64,000 nucleotides of DNA. Origin: Centroberyx gerrardi (lineage: Eukaryota; Chordata; Actinopteri; Beryciformes; Berycidae). The DNA lies in NCBI RefSeq assembly GCF_048128805.1, contig NC_136005.1, positions 21,290,260 through 21,354,259 on the forward strand. The letters are read 5' to 3'. Shown piece by piece: positions 57,362-64,000 of this stretch (position 1 is its first letter; each line of letters opens with the position of its first letter). The notes beneath the pieces were generated by a model that did no database searches, was not told where the DNA came from, and worked only from the letters and a program-made list of their open reading frames with translations. A program made the position numbers and the translations under genes.

Positions 57362-58493
57362 TAGGGATGCACCGATACCGTTTTTTTCACTGCCGATCCG
57401 ATACCGATACCAGAATTTTGAGTATCAACCGATACAGAGTCCCGATCCGATATTGACCCCTTTTTTTCTTCTATAATTACACAGCTGCATACAACATGTA
57501 AATAACATGGGAACAATCATTTTATTGTTAAAAAAAAGAAAAGCAAAAGGGCAAAACAACTGACCAAAATAGGAATGACAGTTCCTAGGATATATAAAAG
57601 ACTGCTGCAATATAGGAATACAGTGCAAAAAAACTCACAAAAGTGCAAAAGAGCAATAAACTGACTGGTGCATACTGCTACAAAACAATATTGAAACAAC
57701 CATACAGCCTTTGCTTATATTTTTTTTCTCTTCTTTAGTGTGAATAACTGACAGAAAAAATACTGCTACACATAGGCTTTTTCTGGGCATAACATCCAGT
57801 GTGGGCCAAGTCTAGTCTAGTTTTAATCACTTAAGGACAAGAGGCAGGTTTTTCTTCAGAAACAGAAGCATCTCACCTCTCTCTGCTGTCAGCCTGTTCC
57901 TCCGTTCACTGACAGTGTTGACAGTCACTGACACTGACGCACGCACAGGTCGCGTCAGCGCGGTAGCATTAGCTTTAGCCCCCATCTCCAAAAAGCTTCG
58001 TTTTGTGAAAACGGAAGACTTAATTGAAACCTTTATGGTGGCGTGTACATGATACTAAGCCCAAGGACACTCGATGTAAGTTTGAGCTAAGGAGCAGGCG
58101 TTTGGAAGGCGTCGCCAGATGAAGTTCTTGGTAAAGTGAGTTGGATAAAGATCTTTGGGATGCTAGTAATGGCATAGCCATCTAGTAATACCATAGCCAT
58201 CTAGCATCCCTTTGTGGCTAAAATAATTCCCAAACGCTGACATGTTTACATCAGCACATTGCCTGCACGCTCGCTTTCTTTTTCCAACTTCTTCACTCAC
58301 TCGTGTCGCGTCACGTGCAAACTCAGGCATGTTTTACGGCAGGCGACTACGCCCGTTTATTACTCCGGGGGCTCAAACTGATTGCTCTGGATCGGATCGG
58401 ATTATAACGTTCACTGCCACCGATGTCCGATCCACCATTTTAGGCCAATATCGGCCCGATACCGATACCAAGTATCGGATCGGTGCATCCCTA
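57362..58493. mobile_element. hAT-type non-autonomous element with perfect 8-bp TSD
   Basis: The ends TAGGGATGCACCGATACCG and (inverse on the right) TAGGGATGCACCGATCCGAT enclose 1,132 bp. CTTTCAAG flanks both sides (57354-57361 and 58494-58501). The interior holds AT-rich sequence and no intact transposase. It lies inside the L1-like LINE, so it is the younger of the two. Confidence 0.88.
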
Positions 58494-58501
58494 CTTTCAA
58501 G

Positions 58502-60035
58502 GAGACAGATATCGTGAAATACTGGCAGCCAAATATTATTCATAACAATCGCAGAGTCAAACCAACTTTTAAGAATGGTTTTTCAGCTGTCGAAGCTTTA
58601 AGTATTATGCGCTTTTCATGAAAAGACAGGGGAAATGAAATACGGTGCCATAGTGCATTAACAGGTTGGCAATACCAAAACATATGCATGAAGTCACCAA
58701 TTTTAAAATCAGGGCACCTGTCGCACCGATCAGAAACAGACAGTTTTGCTTTAAATCTGCGTGATGGAGTGAGATATGATCTGTGCACAAATCTATAGTG
58801 GATCAGTTGATGGGCAAGATTTTTGGAGGAAGAGAAGATGTTGTCCCATACTGAAGTCCAGTCACACGTAATGTTGAAAGCCCTAAGGTCAGTTTCCCAT
58901 TTGCTAGTAATGGGTAGGGTAGGGGAGTTATGAATGGAGAGCTTTCCATAAAGTAGTGATACAAGGCCTGCTGTTTTCCCAGAGGTAATCAATTTACCCA
59001 GTGGATGTGAAGCCAAGGTAAGCACTCCACGGTACTCCATATGCTTTAAGGGCTGATCAGAGTTTGAGGTAGAAAAACCAGGAAGAGCCAGGGATGGAAT
59101 ATGAACTTTTTAAATCTTGGAAGGAGCGAAGTCCATCCATATTGTAGATGTCACCTAAGTTAAAGATACCGCATGAGGACCATTGAGGAAATTTGAAAGG
59201 TGTTGAGCCAGAAAGCAGATTATTATTATTCCATATAGGGGACCGATCGTGGAACCTACAGGAAACTGATAAATATTTCTCTACTTGTCGCCAAACCGTA
59301 AGGGTGTTAGTCATGATGGACCCCATATGGAGGGATGTGGTCCTAGGTTTTATGCCAGAGAAAGGGAGGTCTTGAATCCTAATTGAATGGGATAATGCGG
59401 ATTCTATTGCGCACCAGGGGGGATTTAAAAGCGGATCTAGCCAGACACTGAGTGACCTCAGCTGAAGTGCCCAGTAATAGAATTTGAAATTTGGGAAGGA
59501 CAGGCCACCTAATTTTTTTGGGAGAGTTAAGGTGGAAAAGCTGATCTTGGGCCGCTTGTCCTTCCATAAGAAACTTCTGCAGATAGTGTCAATGTGTTTA
59601 AAGAACGATGGTGGAGGAGAAAGAGGAAGCATTAAAAAAAGGAAGTTGATACGGGGCTACGTGGCTCATTTTAATCAATGAGATGCGACCATGGAGGGTC
59701 ATTTGTAAAGGAGTCCAATTACTCAAATCTTTTTGTATTTTATCCAGTGCTGAGTTGAAATTAGTCTGTGATGTTAAGGGAAGGGATTGTCTGATCTGAA
59801 TGCCAAGATAAGTAAGCCCATTATGGTCAGTAGCAAGTGGAAGAGGAGGTAAAATATCTATCTTGGATGCTGAGTTCAAAGGCATAAGAGTAGACTTTGT
59901 CAAGTTGATTTTATAACCAGAGAAGGAGCCAAATTCTCCAAGTAGTCTAAGTACATGTGGGAGTGAACTAGATGGGTTGGATAAATATAGTAGAATGTCA
60001 TGAAGGTGAGAGAAACAGATAGCAATGGCCGTCAC
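58502..60035 (-). mobile_element. L1-like LINE ORF2 C-terminal part, broken
   Basis: Three minus-strand frames follow one another with shifts. 60035-59598 has FGSFSGYKINLTKS, a reverse-transcriptase-domain phrase of L1/Tx1 elements. 59632-59057 has FKHIDTICRSFLWKDKRP and GGLSFPNFKFYYWALQLRS. 59040-58540 has CDRCPDFKIGDFMHMFWYC, the C-terminal Cys/His region. Order and spacing fit one ORF2 whose 5' half (endonuclease and most of the RT) is missing. Frameshifts make it inactive. Confidence 0.8.
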
Positions 60036-61158
60036 AAGTGAGGCACCAGGAGGGTGACCGAATATCAGATGGGTGTGTGGAAGAATAGGCAGACGGGGGG
60101 TCTATCAGTATTCGGGGTGGTTATAGTGGGTAGTATACCTATACGCTGTTGCAAAGTGTACAGAGTGTGCATTATGTGCAATAAAAAGAAAGGAAAATAA
60201 ATTTAAATGAAGGAGCCAGTATGCCAGGGGCATGAATTAGATAACCCCTGAAGGGTCACTGGCAAAAAGTACATAGCAGTGTTCCTGAGTCACAGACACA
60301 ACATGGAGGGCATACTGCTGGACCCTGAGTATAAAGAGAAAAATTAATAAGTATTCCAAAATCTCAAATGAATAAAATCTTACTATGTTATAGGAGTAGA
60401 GTTGTGCATAGCAGAGCGATACAAAAAAAAAAAAAAAAAAGGGAGGAAATGGGGAGGCATGACCTTAAGTAGTGCATTTTAATGAATAATTCAATTACAT
60501 AGCCTACTCCTGTTAGGTCGGCATGAGAAAAAAGGAATAGTGGAGAGAACCTGAGAGGAAGAGACTGATATGGCCATAATCTGATATTATGTGCACAAAT
60601 ATAAGGGTGGACATACACGTCATGATGGTTACCGCTGGTTCATAGTGAAAAAATAAATAAATGAATAATTAAATAAACAAAGCTACACCAATAGAAAAGA
60701 TATACAGCAATTTTTGGTTATACACGGCAGTTTTTAGGGACAACCAGGGAAATCAGAAGGGTGTCAAAGTAGTAGTAAAAGTAATAATAATAATAATGGT
60801 AATAATAATGAGACAAGTAAAAGAGAAAAGATAAATAATAAAAGAATGATGGTGTAACCGTCAGCACAAGATTAGGGTAACAGCCAAGGTATTCCAAAAA
60901 AAAATACAGGCAGCAAAAGCATATACAGCCTATTAAGCCAGTGAAATAAGCAACTTAGAATGTTTAGAAACCTGGTGACCAGTTGCAATAAATCTGAAAA
61001 GATGACAGTTTAAAAAGACAAAAGGAAAAAGAAAAATGTTGTGGTTTCCAGGAGAGAAGAGAGAGAAAATAATAATAATAGGCCAATTCTGTCCATAGTA
61101 GCCTACTACGGCCAGACATGGAATTAGGGAGATCTTGTGGAGCAGAGTCTATAATGTT

Positions 61159-61210
<52 letters not shown>

Positions 61211-61261
61211 CGGGAGGGGATGAGCTCACCGCCAGGTAGAGCAGGAGGTCAGTCCGGAATC
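60036..61261. other. Non-coding gap inside LINE remains; TG microsatellite
   Basis: The ORF2 5' half expected here is absent. Instead there is AT-rich sequence, AATA tracts (60780-60840) and a pure TG tract at 61161-61209. Confidence 0.5.
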
Positions 61262-61745
61262 AGCTCTTGGGGGTCATTGTAAGCCAGCCAAAAAATCTTC
61301 TGCAGCAGCCGGGGTTTCGAATAAGTGTTTCTCTTTGCCATGAATGACCCTCAATTTGGCAGGATAGAGTAGGAAGTTCTCAACACCCTTCTTGCGGAGC
61401 GCTTGCATGACCGGGGAGAAGGCCTTCCTCCTGTCAGAGGTTGCGGGAGAGTAGTCGGCAAAAAGCCATAGCTTGTGGGTGCCGTGGGTGATCCGTTGGC
61501 GCGGTAGGCATCCATAATGGCCTGGCGATCTCCATAACACAGCAGTCGGAAAATCAGAGTCCTGTGGGAGATCGGTTTGGCAGGTCTTGTGCCGGGGTAG
61601 ATCTGATGGGCTCTTTCTATCTCAATAACCCCTCGGGATGAGAGTTTGGGAAGCCAGAGTGGGAGATGGTGTTGAAGGAACGTTCCCCTCTTCCCCCTCA
61701 GGTAGGAAAACCAGTCTTAGGTTGGATCACCGAGTATAGTAAAGG
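61262..61745 (-). mobile_element. L1-like LINE ORF1 fragment
   Basis: On the minus strand, about 61640-61560 reads IEIERAHQIYPGTRP, the hallmark of L1 ORF1p. After a shift, 61540-61274 reads DYSPATSDRRKAF, LRKKGVENFLLYPAKL and TPAAAEDFLAGLQ, the C-terminal domain. The 5' part ends at the hAT insertion starting at 61766. It probably belongs to the same insertion as 58502-60035. Confidence 0.78.
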
Positions 61746-61765
61746 CCTTTAAATAGACTTTAAAT

Positions 61766-64000
61766 TAGGGCTGAACGATATATCGTTTCAGCATCGTCAT
61801 CGCGATGTGCGCATGCGCAATAGTCACATCACAGGACGTGCGATGTCAAGTAAGGCAAATTAACTCAAACACGTCATGCTACAACTTTTTTGCTGCTTGA
61901 TACAAAAGGAAAACTCGCACGGTTCTCATTTTCCATGACTAATCTACAAGAGAAGTCTGTCTGATACAACATAATTTAATCCGAACTTCTTGGATACACG
62001 GAGTTTGTTGCTAGTGAGTGACATGCAGGCTCTGCATGCACAGCGAACCACCAATCACAATCATTCTTGATCAGTTTATCAAACAACCAAAGCAGGCCCC
62101 GCCCCCGCTAGTCGTTGACCACAACCTGAAAATGAGCGAGGAACAGGAGAAAAACACCGAAAAGGAAGATTTGGTTGCAAAAAGAAAAGCAACGTCAGTT
62201 GTATGGAATTATTTCGGCTACAGAAAAAAAAAACAGGTACTTTGTCGAGAGTGCCTTGCAATTGTTGCCACAACACGAGGCAACACGACTAATTTGTTTG
62301 ATCATTTAAATCGGCACCACAAAGCTCTGTATGACGAGTGCAAAGCCAGATCTGAATGCCATCCAAAGCAAAAAACTATTTCGGATGCCTTTGCCAGTGT
62401 ACCAATTAACACAGTTACCAAAGAGGGTTTTAAAAACATGATCCGGTCGCTTGACAAGCGGTATGTAATACCATCACGCACCTATTTTTCTCAAGTTGCC
62501 ATCCTAGAGCTGTACGAGAAATGCAAGGCACAAGTTGAAACAGAGCTGTCACAAGTGGAATATTATGCAGCTACAACGGACTTGTGGTCCAGCCGGACAA
62601 CAGAGCCCTACATAAGTCTGACCGTCCACTTTATTAATGAGGACTTCCAACTGAAAAGTCGCTGTTTGCAAACGGCATTTTTCCCGGAGGATCATACAAG
62701 TGAGAACATCGCAACGGGGATGAGAGAAGAGGTGGCTGCTTGGGGCCTAGATGAGAGACGTCAAGTCTGTATAACAACAGACAATGCTGCGAACATGGTG
62801 AAGGCTGCCGCCCTGAACAAGTGGAGCAGGCTGCAGTGCTTTGGCCACAGACTGCATCTTGCAGTTGGTAAGTTATGCCCATGCTATATTTACTAAGCTG
62901 TTTTACTTAACAACCTGTCCTGAAATACAACAGTTTTCTTAAGTTTAATCAGTTTCATAAATGTTAGTTTTATAAGCAATTAATTGCTAAAGGCACACTA
63001 ATTTCAAACTGGAGGGCACACCACTAATGTAAAACTCATGAGACACAAGTTATATTCTTTGAGAATGAATGGGTTTTCATAGATCTTTAAAACATGTAAA
63101 GAAAGCATGCAGAAACTATACATTTCATCTTTAAATAACCTATAGTTTAATCAGTTGCAAAAACATAGTTTTATGAGCACTTTATTGTTCAAAATATAAA
63201 TGTGTATAATATCTAATGTGTACTTTTTGTTTTTGTTTTTTCCCTTAGAAAATGCAGTGAAAAAGGATGGACGCATCGACCGTGCTGCAGGTGTCTGCAA
63301 GAAGCTGGTGGGTCACTTCTCTCACAGCTGGAAGGCCAGAGGTGCTCTTGAAAAAGCCCAGAAGGAACTCAATCTACCATCACATTCCCTCGTAATAGAA
63401 TGCCAAACAAGATGGGGTTCCAGACAGATGATGATCAGCAGGACACTAGAGCAGCAGAAGGCTTTAACTCAGGTCCTGTCTGCGGACAAGAAGGTGCGGC
63501 ATCTAATTCCAACCTGGCAAGATGTAGATGTCCTGGAATCTGTCAGCAAGTCACTGGGCCCACTGCTGGACTTCACAGATGCACTTTCAGGGGAAGACTA
63601 CGTTGGTGTCTCCTATGTGAAGCCAGTTCTTCACCTCTTCAACACTTCAATGCTGCTATCGCAAGAGGAAGACACAGACCTGACCAAGAAGTTGAAGAAA
63701 GAGATGTTGGACTACATCAACGAGAAATATAAAGATGAAGCTACTCAGGAGCTGCTAGATATGGCATCTTGTTTGGACCCCCGGTTCAAGATGGACTTCA
63801 TCAGTGCAGGCAACAAGCCCCAAGTCAAGGCCAGAGTAATATCAGAGATGATGGAATGCCAGGAGACATCAAGCTGCAGCACTGAAGTGGAGCCCAAAGT
63901 TGCTGACACGTCCCAGGCAAAGAAAGCCAAGAAGTCCTTGGGAAGTTTCTTTAAACAGAGTGGAGCTGCAGCAAAGGGTGATTCCTCTCTGACCCTTAAG
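61766..64000 (+). mobile_element. hAT (ZBED-like) DNA transposon, right end outside window
   Basis: Starts with TAGGGCTGAACGATATATCG, the same end wording as the non-autonomous element at 35221. About 365 bases later comes an intact transposase. The right inverted repeat and target duplication lie beyond the window. Confidence 0.75.
62132..64000 (+). CDS. hAT transposase, ZBED1-like, two exons, partial at window end
   Basis: Start chosen at ATG 62132 (MSEEQEKNTEK); the upstream extension lacks an ATG near its beginning. Exon 1 is 62132-62867, donor GTAAGT. The intron is 62868-63248, ending CCCTTAG. Exon 2 runs open from 63249 past the edge. Residues 37-63 form a BED zinc finger (C38, C41, H58, H62/H63). 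TTDLWSSR (D150) and TTDNAANM (D217) carry the first two catalytic aspartates of the RNase H-like fold. CFGHRLHLAV continues across the splice to ENAVKKDGR, and CQTRWGSR follows. The expected C-terminal dimerisation region is outside. No stop interrupts the visible 620 or so codons. It could be an active transposase or a domesticated ZBED gene; the adjacent hAT terminal repeat favours a transposon. Confidence 0.85.

Noticed and set aside
63400..63732. 110-codon frame in the transposase
   Set aside because: It is out of frame with the hAT transposase exon 2, which is open through the same bases and carries the family motifs.

Overview
The window is vertebrate, most likely teleost fish, genomic DNA. 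It has AT-rich intergenic sequence, long CA/TG microsatellites, GT-AG introns, many fish-type DNA transposons (hAT, Tc1 and non-autonomous TIR elements), L1- and RTE-like LINE debris, and a tandem family of short Ly6/uPAR (LU, three-finger) genes. I did not identify the species.

The backbone is five paralogous genes, all on the + strand: 3387-5983, 19205-21576, 27603-29898, 39141-41284 and 53574-55664. Each has five coding exons and four phase-1 introns. They encode a signal peptide (exon 1), a first 10-cysteine LU domain (exons 2-3), a second 10-cysteine LU domain (exons 4-5) and, in genes 2-4, a hydrophobic C-terminal tail of GPI-anchor type. With the splice sites given, all five coding sequences sum to whole numbers of codons (197, 224, 216, 222 and 227 aa). 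A TATATAAG box starts exactly 62 bases upstream of every ATG. Gene 1 loses its anchor tail through a one-base deletion and gene 5 through an insertion. An orphan exon-5 tail (13301-13388), several promoter-side remnants without a gene, and an inverted intron-3 copy (about 34318-36413) record further duplications and losses. Gene 3 looks like a mosaic of gene 2-like and gene 4-like segments. Exon 3 differs far more between paralogues than the introns do.

Mobile DNA fills the spaces. A hAT-type element with an 8-bp target duplication (16747-17831) has its empty site preserved in the paralogous segment near 26129. A second hAT-type element with an 8-bp duplication (57362-58493) sits inside an L1-like LINE. 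A 472-bp element has 76-bp inverted repeats (48223-48694). A decayed Tc1 transposase (about 48763-50280) is interrupted by an intact 183-aa ORF that joins the start of a hAT transposase to its C-terminal dimerisation region. At the right edge (61766-64000) lies an apparently intact ZBED-like hAT transposase with one intron, running off the window.

From the family, the LU proteins are expected to be secreted or cell-surface recognition or decoy proteins. Their ligands cannot be read from the sequence. Stretches described as unrecognised were read but gave no supportable gene.
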